Origin: Eutreptiella sp. 'Long Island Sound 2002' | Taxonomy: Eukaryota; Euglenozoa; Euglenophyceae; Eutreptiales; Eutreptiaceae | Direction: 5' to 3' | Assembly (NCBI GenBank): GCA_964036045.1 | Contig: OZ038381.1 | Location: forward strand, 104,661,367 to 104,725,366 | DNA length: 64,000 nucleotides | Shown here: positions 41,337-52,163 of the stretch, piece by piece | Position numbering within the stretch: position 1 is the stretch's first letter | How the letters are laid out: each line of letters starts with the position of its first letter | Translations under genes and position numbers: made by a program | Notes under the pieces: generated by a model | Told to the model about the DNA's origin: nothing | The model's database searches: none | The model's input: only the letters and a program-made list of their open reading frames with translations

Positions 41337-43766
41337 AAGAAGGTCCCTACCAGGACCGGCCCCTGGTGTACCCCTTCCACCATTTCCTGTCACTCCTATG
41401 GTCTTGCTTCTCACCAGGTTCTGCATGATCTTGCCTTATCCTGCACAATTTCCCACAAAAAATAGTAAAATATGGCTCCTTCACACAAATTCTGACCCTT
41501 GCAATAACCAACTCCCAAGTACAATAGCTCCGATCCAATAATCCACACTGTGGGCTTGCAGGGCTGTTTGAGGTCCCGCGTTGACACTCAACAACTCTTT
41601 TCAACACGCCGGTCATCTCACGGTGCACACGGAGACACGGGCGTTGGGCATGTACATAGAATTGTACCAAAAAGGAAGCCGTGAAATTGGCATATGAACA
41701 CAAATCAAACAAAGTTGAGGAAAGATGGAAACGTACACAATCATAGCCATAGACCCCTCATTCCCTGGACTCAGGACCTTCCCTTGACTCGCCAGCATGA
41801 TGCCCTGAACCAAGTCAAATAAGATGGCTAAATGCCATGTGTCAAAACTCACTACACAAACCCCAAAAATGTGTTCCCTCCCAAGCCTCTAAATCCTAGC
41901 CCAATGGGGGAGGTGGCGTGTCATGGCGTAGAGTGGCACTCAGCACCATGCCCTACCCTGACATAACCTTGGTTGGACTTGGGATCGATTGGGTTTGGAG
42001 AATTGCCCCATGAAGATGACCTCACAACATAGCAAAATCAGGTAAATCACACCATAGTGCCGAAAATTCAATTATATACTCAAAAATGCATACGGCAAAT
42101 ATTCAACTGCTCCATGCATTTGTCAAACCGGAAAGTAATTTACAAAGGTGATATAGATCGAAGATGGATGCCCAAGAATATCCCAACGTTGGCTCCCAAA
42201 CCCCTCCGGATATGCACATGCCATGCTTCACAAGTCAACTCACGAATTTGAGACCTAATTTTGTGAGGCCTTGTGTGCCACGCCAAAGTGACCACGTGAT
42301 CCGGCATATGGTGAGTTGCAACACCGAAGCATATGCAACATATAAGCAACATACCATAGTTCACAGATCTCTAGGCACTTTACTGTTAGCCGACCAGTTG
42401 AGCACATAAAATACAAAAATGAGCATAAAATGGGGTCAAAAACATGCAAAAATTGCCAGATTCAAAGTAATCACAATAGTATATAACTTCGCTCACCCAT
42501 GGTATCAACATATGGTTCAAAACACAACTGATTGGGACCATTTGCAAACAATCCCCCCACTTGGATCCCCACATGGACGCAAAGGGACACCTTCGAACCT
42601 CCTCCCGACAGGCACCATGAAAATTGGAAAATTGATAGTGGCGCTTGTGGGTCGCTTCGTAAGCCCTCCCACATGCACTATATGTGGGGTAGACTTAGTC
42701 TAGCGCTATGGAGCTCACCATTGGGACATGGGCGAAGCCCTTGCTACATATGACTCCATATATCTTCCTACAAACGGAGATGTATAACATGGGCGTGAGC
42801 AGAGTGAAGCACATACCATGCATATAACACATACCCTCAAAAAGTGGCTCCACCATGATATGCCATGCCCCTCCATGGACATAACTTCACGTTAAAAATA
42901 CGTAGGAACCCAAGAAAAGTTTCTATACAACACCAACGCGCATGCGCTACACTCGAAAGTCGCATTAAAACATTCAGTTGCATGGTCCAAGAGTTATAAA
43001 TCATTGTCTACCCTCTTGACCATTATCCCTTGCTACACCAGGCATGTGTACACATCAAAGGCGTTTGATGCTTCTTAAATTAAGTTGAGACTGAGGCGGT
43101 TCCAACCCGATTCTCAAAACTGGGATACCTCGCCGTGAGCCGGAGATATGACCTTTCAAAGTGGCCTCACGAATCAATTTTGTTTCGCCTATGTCTCCAA
43201 GAAAAATGAAGGGGACAACAAAAGGAAGGTTGATTCGTGATCGGGGAAAAATGTAGGACCACTCGAAATTCATCATATCAAGTGCGGCGACCTCGAAGTC
43301 GAAAATCCGATTCTGAATGTCTGAAAAAATCGGATTAATTTTGCGAGTGTATAACATGAAAATTGCGGAAGCAACGAACCCTTTACTGATGAGATCTGAC
43401 CCTTCATAGGGGTTTCCGCCAAAATATCTGGAAATAACAGTTAACCAATCGGTTACCGCAAAATCGCGAGCCAACTGACAGTCGCCGATACATTGACAAT
43501 CAGAACGGATAGCCGAAAAATTATGGAAACATTATGATAAAAAAACCCTGTTGATTCCTGACAATTTGATGTATAAATCTCAGCCGGCGGCGCCTCGGTA
43601 TTGAATATGGCCGCTCATAGCTGGAATGGCCAAGCCTATCACACTATCAGATCAGGTTAGGTCAGGTGGATGGGAGAGTGTGATATCAGCCAATGGCGGC
43701 TTGCCGGCACATAGATACACACCCCAAGTGACCCAAAGATGGCCACCGGGGTCCGAACCGGCTTCA
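41335..43766 (-). repeat. Element 2, 3' LTR (2432 bp)
   Basis: Partner of 52164-54598. On the minus strand it starts TGAAGCCGG and ends CCTTCTTTA. Short frames in it, such as one at 43055-43474, appear in shifted form in the partner and are not called as genes. Confidence 0.9.
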
Positions 43767-43780
43767 CCCCCCTTCTCAGA
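43767..43780 (-). promoter_or_regulatory. Element 2 polypurine tract
   Basis: On the minus strand GAGAAGGGGGG directly precedes the TGAAGCC start of the 3' LTR. Confidence 0.75.
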
Positions 43781-44163
43781 GCGTTGTATCCGCTCGAAAG
43801 TCATTGAGGAGAGGCCAGGAGGACCCCAATGGGCTCCAACCCCCCCCTTCCCATGTCCCAAGGACACATGGAGGCCCCACATACGGCATAGGCGTCCCCC
43901 ATGCCCCAAGGGAGGGGCGAGGACACTCATAATCGGTGCCCTCCGCCATATCCGGTCTCCTCTTGATCTACAACATGGACCAAGGGGATCAACGATAGAG
44001 AAACGCCGTCGATCGATCTAAATACGTATACCACAATGAAATATATATGTATGGAGATTGGGTGAAGGGGGTATATGGCCAATCAAGGCCCAAAAATCCC
44101 CGGATGAACGCCCTCACCCGTCTCCCAAGCACAGAAACAAACAAAAATGCCAAGGGGGATCCA
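43781..44163 (-). other. Element 2 3' untranslated region
   Basis: Non-coding sequence between the chromodomain end and the polypurine tract. Nothing else is seen. Confidence 0.55.
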
Positions 44164-44310
44164 TTACGGTGCTGTAGCAGCCACCAAATGAACCAACACG
44201 TCCTTGACATCCAAGGAAATGTTCTTCCTCCTTAGATACTCCATCCAGACCGTGGTATACCTCGGCACGAAACTGCTCGGAGGTTCCCACGAATCCCTGG
44301 ATGCAGCAAA
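44164..44310 (-). pseudogene. Element 2 chromodomain end, after an in-frame TGA
   Basis: Beyond the TGA at 44311 the integrase phase stays open for 48 codons to a TAA at 44164. It supplies the rest of a chromodomain: before the stop YKVRWK, after it FAAS-DSWEP and a final helix. The stop replaces the residue normally Gly in this fold. Without it the protein would end in a complete chromodomain. Confidence 0.65.
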
Positions 44311-45957
44311 TCACTTCCAACGGACTTTATAAAGCCTCACCCCAGGCGTCCCCGGGTCTGTCTTGTCCGTCAGGATCCTCTCCGCGGTGAAGTCGTCGTC
44401 CTCACCCTCGTCATCCGAGTCCAGATCTCCGGCTGTGAACTCGAAGGTGACGGGACGTCCGCTGGGGTCCGGCGCTCGGGGACGAAGCTGGGTGTGGTCG
44501 CGGTCAAGGATCTTGTTATCCCCCACACGAACCGCATACACATCCTGCCCGACCTTCCGCACGATTACCCCCGGCACATACCAAGACGCCTGCCGATGCC
44601 TGGACAGGACATCCTTGTGGTGCCGCTCCACCCATACGGTGTCTCGGAGAGCATATTTCTGGACTTTTCCCTGCTTGAAGTACTTGGCCCTCTTTTCATG
44701 CTCCTCCTGAAGTGCTTTGCACACGTTGGCTGCCGTGTCGTCCGCCTCAGTCATCATAGCACTCGCATCCCGGGCCACTTTGCCATGGTTCAACCACGGG
44801 AGAGTGCGTGACACTCGATCCCGTAGGAACAGGATACGATTGGGCGACAGTCCAGTGGGCCCCGAAAGGTCGTGGTACGCCCGGAGTACTCTCCACAGCA
44901 AATTATACCAATTCCGGCCCGGTTCGTCAATGTGCAACTGGCGGAACTTCTCGAACATCTGCCTGCCGGCAACCTCAGCCCAGCCATTTGACCGGCTGTG
45001 GTACGCCACGGTCTTCGCGTGCCAAATACCCATGTGCTTGCACATTGTCTTGAACCACGTCCCCACAAATTGACTGCCCCGATCGCTGCAGATGACAGCT
45101 GGGACATCAAAAATCGTCAGCCAATGCCTGATCATGGCGTTGGCGACGGTCTTGGCCTGCAGACCCACTCCATACTTGTCCTTCTTGTCCTTCTTCTTGG
45201 ACTTCTTGCCAGGGACCGCCACGATATACCCGCTGTGCCTATCCACCCCAAGGATGACACAGTCGTAGGTCTCTCCTTCCACAGTGACCTCAGGCATGGC
45301 GAATACATGCATGGCCACGGACCGCATAGGGGCCTCAGGTATAGCCGTATACACCGGGTTGCCCGCCGTGGAGTGGTTGGGGCTCTTCGTGGCCCGACAC
45401 ACGGCGCAGTCGCTGCAGTACTTGTCCAGGATGGCGTAGTACCCCGGTGGGAACTTGAAGCGCCACTCCAGGTCCTGCTGCATCTTGTCCCGACCAGGAT
45501 GCATGAGCTGGGCGTTATGCCAGTGGTCAATGAGCGCTTCCATTCGGTTCTCAGGGACCAATAGCTTGTTCTCGAGGAACAGTTTATCCCCATCCTCGGT
45601 CAAGCCCTCAGGCCATTCGTCGTCCGACGGGGTGCTCACGGCATTCCAGTACCTGCTCCAGTGGTCGGATGCCGCATAGTCATCCGACCAGTCCTCCGTG
45701 AGCACCGACCTGACTAGCTGTACGGGGGCCACCATCCATTGCTCGAGGGTTTTCTCCCGAATAGCTTGGACTCGGGCGCCCCGGAACTTGGCCAGGTCTG
45801 TATGGTTTCCATTACCACAAAGCACTTGACCCCCTCTTGCTCCATGGCCTTCTCCGTCTCGATGATGCGCTTGGCCTGCTCGGTCTCCTCGGCGTCCTAA
45901 TGGCTGGATATGTCCATCCAAGCCTTGCCGGCGGGGTAGGCCCATCGACTGAGGCAA
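44311..45957 (-). CDS. Element 2 integrase
   Basis: Inserts element cDNA. The HHCC region is HWHNAQLMHPGRDKM … CSDCAVC. Catalytic residues are visible as Asp in CVILGVDRHSGYIVA, Asp in VICSDRGSQFVG and Glu in SNGWAEVAGRQMF. An SH3-like end part (YALRDTVWVERHHKDVLS) and an acidic linker (DLDSDDEGEDDD) precede the start of the chromodomain. The RNase H/linker phase upstream joins this one through a frameshift near 45800, so the true N-terminus lies in the other phase. The catalytic core appears unbroken. Confidence 0.88.
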   Translation of the reverse strand: MPQSMGLPRRQGLDGHIQPLGRRGDRAGQAHHRDGEGHGARGGQVLCGNGNHTDLAKFRGARVQAIREKTLEQWMVAPVQLVRSVLTEDWSDDYAASDHWSRYWNAVSTPSDDEWPEGLTEDGDKLFLENKLLVPENRMEALIDHWHNAQLMHPGRDKMQQDLEWRFKFPPGYYAILDKYCSDCAVCRATKSPNHSTAGNPVYTAIPEAPMRSVAMHVFAMPEVTVEGETYDCVILGVDRHSGYIVAVPGKKSKKKDKKDKYGVGLQAKTVANAMIRHWLTIFDVPAVICSDRGSQFVGTWFKTMCKHMGIWHAKTVAYHSRSNGWAEVAGRQMFEKFRQLHIDEPGRNWYNLLWRVLRAYHDLSGPTGLSPNRILFLRDRVSRTLPWLNHGKVARDASAMMTEADDTAANVCKALQEEHEKRAKYFKQGKVQKYALRDTVWVERHHKDVLSRHRQASWYVPGVIVRKVGQDVYAVRVGDNKILDRDHTQLRPRAPDPSGRPVTFEFTAGDLDSDDEGEDDDFTAERILTDKTDPGTPGVRLYKVRWK

Positions 45958-47105
45958 TCTGCCACAGTGTTGTCCTTGCCCGGGACGTATACAACGCTGA
46001 GGTCGAACTTGGCGAACGTCTCATGCCATCGGGCCCTCCGTGCCGCCGGTCCCGAGGGAGTGTCGACGTGCTCCTTGTGCCAGCTCTGTAAGGACTGATG
46101 GTCCGTACAAACCACCACCGGTTGCAATCCGATGTGGCCAGACCACTTCCTGAGCGCACAAACAATGGCGTACGTCTCCTTCTCCCTCGCGGTCCAGGTT
46201 CGACGTTGGCCCTCGGCCAGGATCCGGCTCCAAAACGCCACGGGTACGTGCGACCCGTCGTCCCGGACTTGCTAGAGGACTTCCCCTACAGCATAGTCCG
46301 AGGCGTCCGTCCGTAGCACGAATGCCTTGTCCGGGTCCACCAGGAATAGCCCCAGCTGCCCCAGGAGTCGCTCCTTCAGGCGGGTGAACGCATCCTCGGC
46401 CTCAGGGGTCCAGGCAAGCTTTTTCTTGCTCCCCTTCCGACCATCGAACTTGCCCACCTGCAGCATCTTGTGCAGTGGCCCCGACAGTTCTGCATACATT
46501 CGGACATAGCCCGAATAGTAATTACAGAACCCCATGAAGGATCGGAGTTCGCTGATGGTCTGGGGCTTCTCTCAGTGGTGCAGGGACGCCAGCTTCCCAG
46601 GCATGGGGCGGCGTTGCCCGTGACCAACCACGTGACCCGCAAACTCCACTTCCTTCACGAAGAGTGAGGCTTTGGTGGGCTTGCACACCATGTTGTGCTT
46701 GTCCAGCTCGCTGAGCACTCGGCGCAGATCCTTCTCATGCGCTTCGATGAGCTAGTCCTCAGTCATGTCTTCCGTGCCGGACCTGATGATGATGTCATCA
46801 ACAAAGGGGTCGGCACAGTCCCGGAAAGGACCGAGTAGGTCCTCGATCATGCGCTGGAAAGCGGCGTTGCCATTCTTGGCGGCCATTGGCACCACTTTCC
46901 ACTGCATGGGCCCCAGCTGCGTCGACATCGCTGTGCAGGGCCTGGAGTCCGGGTGTAGCGGCATCTGGTGATAGCCGTGTCTCAGGTCCAACACCGTGAA
47001 GCTTCGCTTTTTCTGTTGTTTTTGGAGGATGGTGTCGATCAGAGGAGGCGAGTACGAGTCGTGCTCGGTTTGCTTGTTCAAACCTCTGTAATTAACCACC
47101 AACCT
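45897..47105 (-). pseudogene. Element 2 RT palm and RNase H (four in-frame stops)
   Basis: Continues the same phase as the upstream pol frame. RT motifs: LVVNYRGLNKQT, LDLRHGYHQMPLHPDS and the catalytic FVDDIII. RNase H: VLRTDASDYAVGEVL, TAREKETYAIVCAL, CTDHQSLQSW and the tether VYVPGKDNTVADCLSRW. Stops are TAG 46752, TGA 46572, TAG 46272 and TAG 45897, with another TGA at 47106. The TGAs at 47106 and 46572 sit where Ty3 proteins have Trp (KGE-RLVVNYR; LHH-EKPQTISEL). Despite these, no frameshift is needed over this span. Confidence 0.82.
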
Positions 47106-49355
47106 TCATTCGCCCTTGTCCTTCTTGGGCACGATGAAGGCTGGGCTGGCCCACTCACTGTCGGAGGGTTCGATCCAGCCCCGCTCAATAAACTCGGCCA
47201 GCAACTTCTTCATGGCCTTGGCTCGATCGCCCTGAAGTTGGTACTCCCGATGACGATAGATCTTGGGGTTCGGCTTCAGCTTGATCCTCGCTGTGCCAAA
47301 CCTCCCACGATCTGGAGGGTTCTTGATGGCGACGCCACTGAATAGCCGTGGATAGGCATTTATCAGCCTCTCCTTCAGCTCGGCGACCTTCGGGTTCTCC
47401 TGGGCCTTTTCAGCCGCTTGCTTTGGTATCGATACAACCGACCGCACTGCGGTATAGGCCTCTTCCGGGTCCGAGTCCGACTTCTCCTCGTTCGATATGC
47501 CGTCTTCATCGTCGTGAGGCATGCTTCCCAGCGATAATCTTCGGAAATTGGCGGCATCAGCCGAGTTCTTGTCGCTACCGGCTCCCATTCTGGGAAAATC
47601 CCACGTCAGCGGGTCCGACCCAACCGGACTATCATATTGGTCCGCGATGTGGTCCATGACCCTCGCCACGAACTCATCCTTCTCATACTTGCCGGTGACC
47701 AACATCTTGTCATCCCACCAATGCGGAGATGTGACCATGGCCCGCCTCTTCTTGGCTGCCACACAGTCGTGCATCCCCATCCGCATGTAGTTGACGACGT
47801 CGCCGATATCGGAGTGGGACAGGATGTCAATGCCATCAACTGGCTGATCCGTCCCCTCCTTGGGCTCAAACAAGATCCGCATGGGCACCGCCTCAACCTG
47901 ACGGATGAATGCTTCATCACCAGTGGGCTGGGCTTGCGCCCCATCCACCAGGAAAGCCTTTGTACCCCACGCTTGACCCGGGGAGGGCATTGATAAGCCC
48001 CTGGCGTCGATGAACAACTCCTCCTCTGGCCCGGAAGACATCTCGTTCAGGGTGATGGAATCCAGCGTCGACTTGAGACCTTCCAGCGGACATGGGGTGG
48101 ATCCTATGCCGGTTATGACCAGGATCCCCTTCGCCCTATCCGGGACGATCTTCTCCACCGTACGTCTGGTATTTTCCAGGGAGCCATGCCAATACATGGG
48201 CCCCCACTCCTTCAAACCCCAATGCCTGTGCCAGTCTGAGTCTCCTCGATGCAAATGCCTCCTACACTTCCTCAAAAGTGGGGCATCCAGGGAAGCGAAG
48301 ACGTCTGTCTCGGGCGCTTCGGCTCCCAGCGTCTGAATCATCCTGGCATACACCTGCGGCGCCATTTCATACTCCGTGAGCTGAACTCCGCGGTCTCCTC
48401 TGGACTTGGCACCCACAGCTTGCACCGCTTGGACGCTCCGATCCTCTTCCTCAGCATTCCATTGGGAGGATCCGCATGCATAGTCCGTGGACAGCCATGT
48501 GAGACATTCATTATCCTCCCGGACCAGCGTTGCACGATCGGGAAAGGCTCCGATGGCGTTTCCCACAATGAAGTTATACCCCATGATCATATCCCAATCT
48601 GTAATGTCGGCCACATAGAAGTTCCCGGACAGAGTGCTTCTCTTCGCCAAATCAGGGCGGTTCAAGCGCTCATGCTCCCAGAATTCCATACTGATAGTGG
48701 CTTCATGGGTGCCACCACCCATAATCTCTCCATTGGCCACCTTCAGGCGTACCGGTCTACGGCTGGGCTGCAGGGATTCCTCCTTGAACAACCCTCTCCG
48801 GACGGGGCTCACCTGGGCACCCGTATCCACAAACACATCCACCACCAACTCCTCTTGTCCGCACCGTACACGCACCTTCAAGTGCAACTGCCGCTCGTCA
48901 CCCTGCGGTGTATGGACAACTCCCACGGCATGCAACTCTAGCACATCCGGGTGCATCAGGACTTCGAGGGTATGGTCACGGATGGTGTAGATCCTGGGCT
49001 GGTCCTGCCCGTCCACGGGGCTCTCCGTGGTTGCTCCTTCTTTCTTGCCACGTCCCTTGCCCACATAAACTTCCCTTGGCAGGGCGCTCCAGGGGTTGGG
49101 AGTGGCGAAACTCAGTGGTTTTGGCTCTTCTGGAGCCTTCTTTGGCACCTGATGTGCCTTCACGTTCTCTAGGATTCCACTGATTTTTGGAGGAGAGACC
49201 TCCGAGGTCCCACTCCCGTGGGGGCTCCCCAAGACGTGGCCTGCCGCAGCTCCCTCCTGCTGCGATCCGCTCAGACTTAGTCCACCACGTTGCTGGGCTT
49301 TGAGTTCCTCCAACGTCCTCAACATGTCCTCAGCAACCTCCTGGACCGACCTCAC
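47106..49355 (-). CDS. Element 2 protease, DVFAS-type segment and RT N-terminus
   Basis: Open for 749 codons. Retropepsin: VDVFVDTGAQVSPVRRGLF and later WDMIMGYNFIVGNAIG. The middle has TDVFASLDAPLLRKCRR, WGPMYWHGSLENTRRTVEK and AKGILVITGIGS, parallel to the segment before RT in element 1 and similar to the DLFAS domain of DIRS elements. The C-terminus starts RT (IERGWIEPSDSEWASPAFIV) and is cut by the TGA at 47106. There is no dUTPase, in contrast to element 1. The same phase continues upstream to the zinc knuckle through a TGA at 49359. Confidence 0.85.
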   Translation of the reverse strand: MRSVQEVAEDMLRTLEELKAQQRGGLSLSGSQQEGAAAGHVLGSPHGSGTSEVSPPKISGILENVKAHQVPKKAPEEPKPLSFATPNPWSALPREVYVGKGRGKKEGATTESPVDGQDQPRIYTIRDHTLEVLMHPDVLELHAVGVVHTPQGDERQLHLKVRVRCGQEELVVDVFVDTGAQVSPVRRGLFKEESLQPSRRPVRLKVANGEIMGGGTHEATISMEFWEHERLNRPDLAKRSTLSGNFYVADITDWDMIMGYNFIVGNAIGAFPDRATLVREDNECLTWLSTDYACGSSQWNAEEEDRSVQAVQAVGAKSRGDRGVQLTEYEMAPQVYARMIQTLGAEAPETDVFASLDAPLLRKCRRHLHRGDSDWHRHWGLKEWGPMYWHGSLENTRRTVEKIVPDRAKGILVITGIGSTPCPLEGLKSTLDSITLNEMSSGPEEELFIDARGLSMPSPGQAWGTKAFLVDGAQAQPTGDEAFIRQVEAVPMRILFEPKEGTDQPVDGIDILSHSDIGDVVNYMRMGMHDCVAAKKRRAMVTSPHWWDDKMLVTGKYEKDEFVARVMDHIADQYDSPVGSDPLTWDFPRMGAGSDKNSADAANFRRLSLGSMPHDDEDGISNEEKSDSDPEEAYTAVRSVVSIPKQAAEKAQENPKVAELKERLINAYPRLFSGVAIKNPPDRGRFGTARIKLKPNPKIYRHREYQLQGDRAKAMKKLLAEFIERGWIEPSDSEWASPAFIVPKKDKGE

Positions 49356-49358
49356 GCG

Positions 49359-49655
49359 TCAGTCTGGGCCGGGTCCTCCACCATAGCCTTTTCCTCCGCC
49401 TTTCCCTTGGCCCTTTCCTTGGCCTTTTCCACCGTCTGCGCCCTTTGCCTTCCAATCAGCAATTCGTTGTTCCTTGGGCTTCTTGTCGGGATGGGCGGCG
49501 AAGTAGGTCTTCTTGTCATCCTCATATGCCTTGCAATGCCGGTGGTCATGTGCATGGTTGTTCCCCTTGCGATAGCAGACCCAGCATTCGGTGTGCTGTG
49601 ATCTGTACTCGCGTCCTGGGGTCAAGGCGGTTCCACCTGGACCTGTCCTGCCCAT
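49359..49655 (-). CDS. Element 2 nucleocapsid-like segment with Cys/His knuckle
   Basis: Short segment in the pol phase: CWVCYRKGNNHAHDHRHC, a CCHC-like zinc knuckle with an enlarged loop, then a Lys/Gly-rich RNA-binding tail (GKGQGKGQGKGGGKGYGGG). It is separated from pol by a TGA at 49359. The capsid part upstream is in another phase, so a frameshift lies between 49660 and 49790. Confidence 0.65.
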   Translation of the reverse strand: MGRTGPGGTALTPGREYRSQHTECWVCYRKGNNHAHDHRHCKAYEDDKKTYFAAHPDKKPKEQRIADWKAKGADGGKGQGKGQGKGGGKGYGGGPGPD

Positions 49656-49791
49656 TCTCCTTCATCTTGTGCGCTACGAACGCGAAGAAGTGGGCTTCTT
49701 CATGATCCTCTGGGGTGGTCGCGGTCGAGAGATCTTGGCTGCTTCCACTTCCTTCCTCCGCGGTGCCGACCGTGTCCCCCTTGACCTCTCG

Positions 49792-51477
49792 CTAGTGGCG
49801 ATCTTCTTGATGGCCTCGATGTCCTTGGCCTTGTCGATCCTGCACGTGGGCCTCGTCCTTGGCGTTGAGCTTCAGCTCCACCGTGATGTACTTCACAATT
49901 TCGTCCAGGCACATGCGGGCGAAGATGACCTGCATCCTCAGCGGCTCTCCGCGCCTCCACTCCACGCTGTTGAGGCGCATCAGCCTTTGCCCCATGGTGT
50001 CGCCGAATACCTCCACGTAGACGGCGTTTTTCAACCCCAACATTTGGATGGGCTCGCCGAAGTTTCGCCGGAAAAACTCCAGTATTCCGGCGTGGGTGCC
50101 CTCCGATGCCATGATCCGTACGGCCACGCGCTTCTTTGCTCTCTTCTTCTCGTCGTCCTCCACTCGCCTCTTCCAGTGGCCGGGGGGGACGTCCTGCAGC
50201 AGGTGTCAGATCTCGCTGGCCTCATTCCAGTCCTCCACTAGCTTGAGGCTTCTTCCGTACTTGCGGATGTACCGATTCCATGCCCGGACCCTCAATTCCC
50301 CGCGCTCCAGCGGCAGCGGAATGGACCTCAAATCCTCCAACTTCTGGTTAGGGGCGTCCACTCGCTGTTCGTCCTTCAGCCACTGGAGGCAGGCCTGCTC
50401 TGTCTGGATCACTCCCTCGCGGATGTGATCCCTGACCTCCTCCTTCAGGTCCTGCGCCAGCCTGTGTGGGAATGTCCGACATACCCACTTGTCCCTTGGC
50501 GCTCCCTTCATCTGGCCGACGACCTCCTCGGCGAAATCCTCCAAATCCGGGATAAAATCATCCAGGTTGGAGGGGTTGCCATCGTAGTAGGGGATTTTGA
50601 TTCCCCTGAGGTCATCAATCCTGATGGCGTCTCCGACGTCCTCAGCCAACACTCCACCGAGACGGATACCACCTGTGGCCGGGGGGTGTGAGTACACTCC
50701 TCGTACATCCCTCTCCTCCATGGAGTGCGGTCCAGTTGGGCCTGAACCCATGGGGTTTGGGATGCGGGAAGGACTTGCTCCACCGGCTGTCCATATCCCT
50801 GTAGTGGGGTCCTTCACCCACAGGTTTCCGCCCGGATGGCCTCGATAATGTCTGTTGGCCCTTCCCATGGTTCGCCCCTGCATGGTCTGGTGCTGGATCT
50901 CCTCTCCCGCATAAACTGCATGGGCAGTCGTAGTGGTCTGTGGATCCTGGGCGGCATGGGACATCTGTACCGTCAGATTCCTCAGGTCCGTGGTTGCGTG
51001 CTCTTCCCGCATGGACCCAGCTGGTACCGTATGCTCCCCGAGCATTATGGATTCGCTGAACTTGGGAACAAACGGCAGCAGGCCCGGGTCAACACGCAGA
51101 GGCGCGTAAGGTGCCTCTGCAGGGCCGCCCATGGGTTTCTCCATGGTGCTCCGGAGGGTCTTAACCCTCTCCACCAGCTCTGCCGCTGCCGGCTTTGCCG
51201 GGAGCTCCGGACCCGAGGCGAGGGGTTGTAACTCCTCTAGCCTTTTCAGGCGTCCCGACATGTCCTCCACCAGGTGGAGGAGGCTGTCCACCACCCGCTG
51301 CTGCTTCTGCAGGGCCATCTCCAGCTTCTCCCGGTACCGGTCCTGCTCCGCTCGCAGTTCCGCCATGTCTCTCTCCGCTGCCGACTGGTCATCCAGGATC
51401 CCCGCGACGTCCTCCTCTAGGCCGTCTTTCGCGTTGTCCAGGCGGTCGAGGTGCTGCACGATGGCGTCCATCCCCAT
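49792..51477 (-). pseudogene. Element 2 Gag (coiled coil and capsid), one in-frame TGA
   Basis: Starts at the ATG at 51477 with a strong coiled coil (IVQHLDRLDNAKDGLEED; RAEQDRYREKLEMALQKQQ). A capsid-like region follows (YDGNPSNLDDFIPDLEDF; WVCRTFPHRLAQDLKEEV; ACLQWLKDEQRV). A TGA at 50206 interrupts the phase, then capsid sequence continues (GILEFFRRNFGEPIQML; RRGEPLRMQVIFARM) to a TAG at 49792. It has the general organisation of Ty3 Gag with a long coiled-coil N-terminus, as in element 1. Confidence 0.75.
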
Positions 51478-51523
51478 CTTTGGCTACTTGCCGATGAGGA
51501 AGGATACGTGCTCGCAGTGGCAC

Positions 51524-52130
51524 TCAACGTGCTTTCCACGTGATCCGGCGCATCCCACGGTTCCCGGCACCTCGGACTCCTCTGCTTGGTGTGTCGCCCA
51601 TGCTATCCCGCGTTGGCTCCGTGTGCCGGGCCACAGGCGCCGTTCTGGCTCTCGCAGGCCTCTCCAACGCCTCGGCGTCATGCTCCAGGCTGGGTTCGGG
51701 GGCCGTGTGCGCCCTTGTGGGCGGTCTGGCCATCTCCTCCGACTCCGAAGGCTAAGCTGTCCGATAGCCCTCGGAGTGCCCCTCGGAATCTGCAGTTGAC
51801 CACAGCCTGACCGGGCTGGGATCCGTCTCCATCGCCCTGGCTTCCGACGCGGGTTTCGGGGACCCGCGCTTCTGGTAACGCCGGGCTCTGCCGTTACTGC
51901 CAATCTCCTCCAATTCCTCCTCCGCGAAGCGGAGATTGCAAGCCTTGCGGCATTGCCTTTCACACATGGAGGCCAGGTCCTCCATGTCTAGCCCATGTCC
52001 TGCAAGGGCTCTCCGTTCTGAGCATCTTTGCTCTTCTCGGGCTTCCCAATCCGGCGTAGACTCCACGGACTTGACGATCTGCACCCGGGGTGTCCTTGGG
52101 CAGGGCTCATGAGGGCCCAAGTCCCCGGTG
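51524..52130 (-). pseudogene. Element 2 upstream ORF before Gag, unrecognised
   Basis: Between the primer site and the Gag ATG one phase stays coding-like through a TAG at 51752 to a TGA at 51524. It is charged and Ala/Arg-rich (CNLRFAEEELEEIGSNGRA), with no domain recognised. It could be an extension of Gag in another phase, or a leader-encoded protein. Confidence 0.35.
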
Positions 52131-52148
52131 CGGCGGTAGGGGGCAGGT

Positions 52149-52163
52149 ACTCCTCTGCTACGA
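52149..52163 (-). promoter_or_regulatory. Element 2 primer-binding site, initiator tRNA-Met-like
   Basis: The minus strand reads TCGTAGCAGAGG directly after the 5' LTR, one mismatch from TGGTAGCAGAG. Confidence 0.65.

Noticed and set aside
43055-43474. 139-codon minus-strand frame in the element 2 LTR
   Set aside because: It lies within an LTR, is shorter in the partner LTR because of indels, and has no recognised domain.
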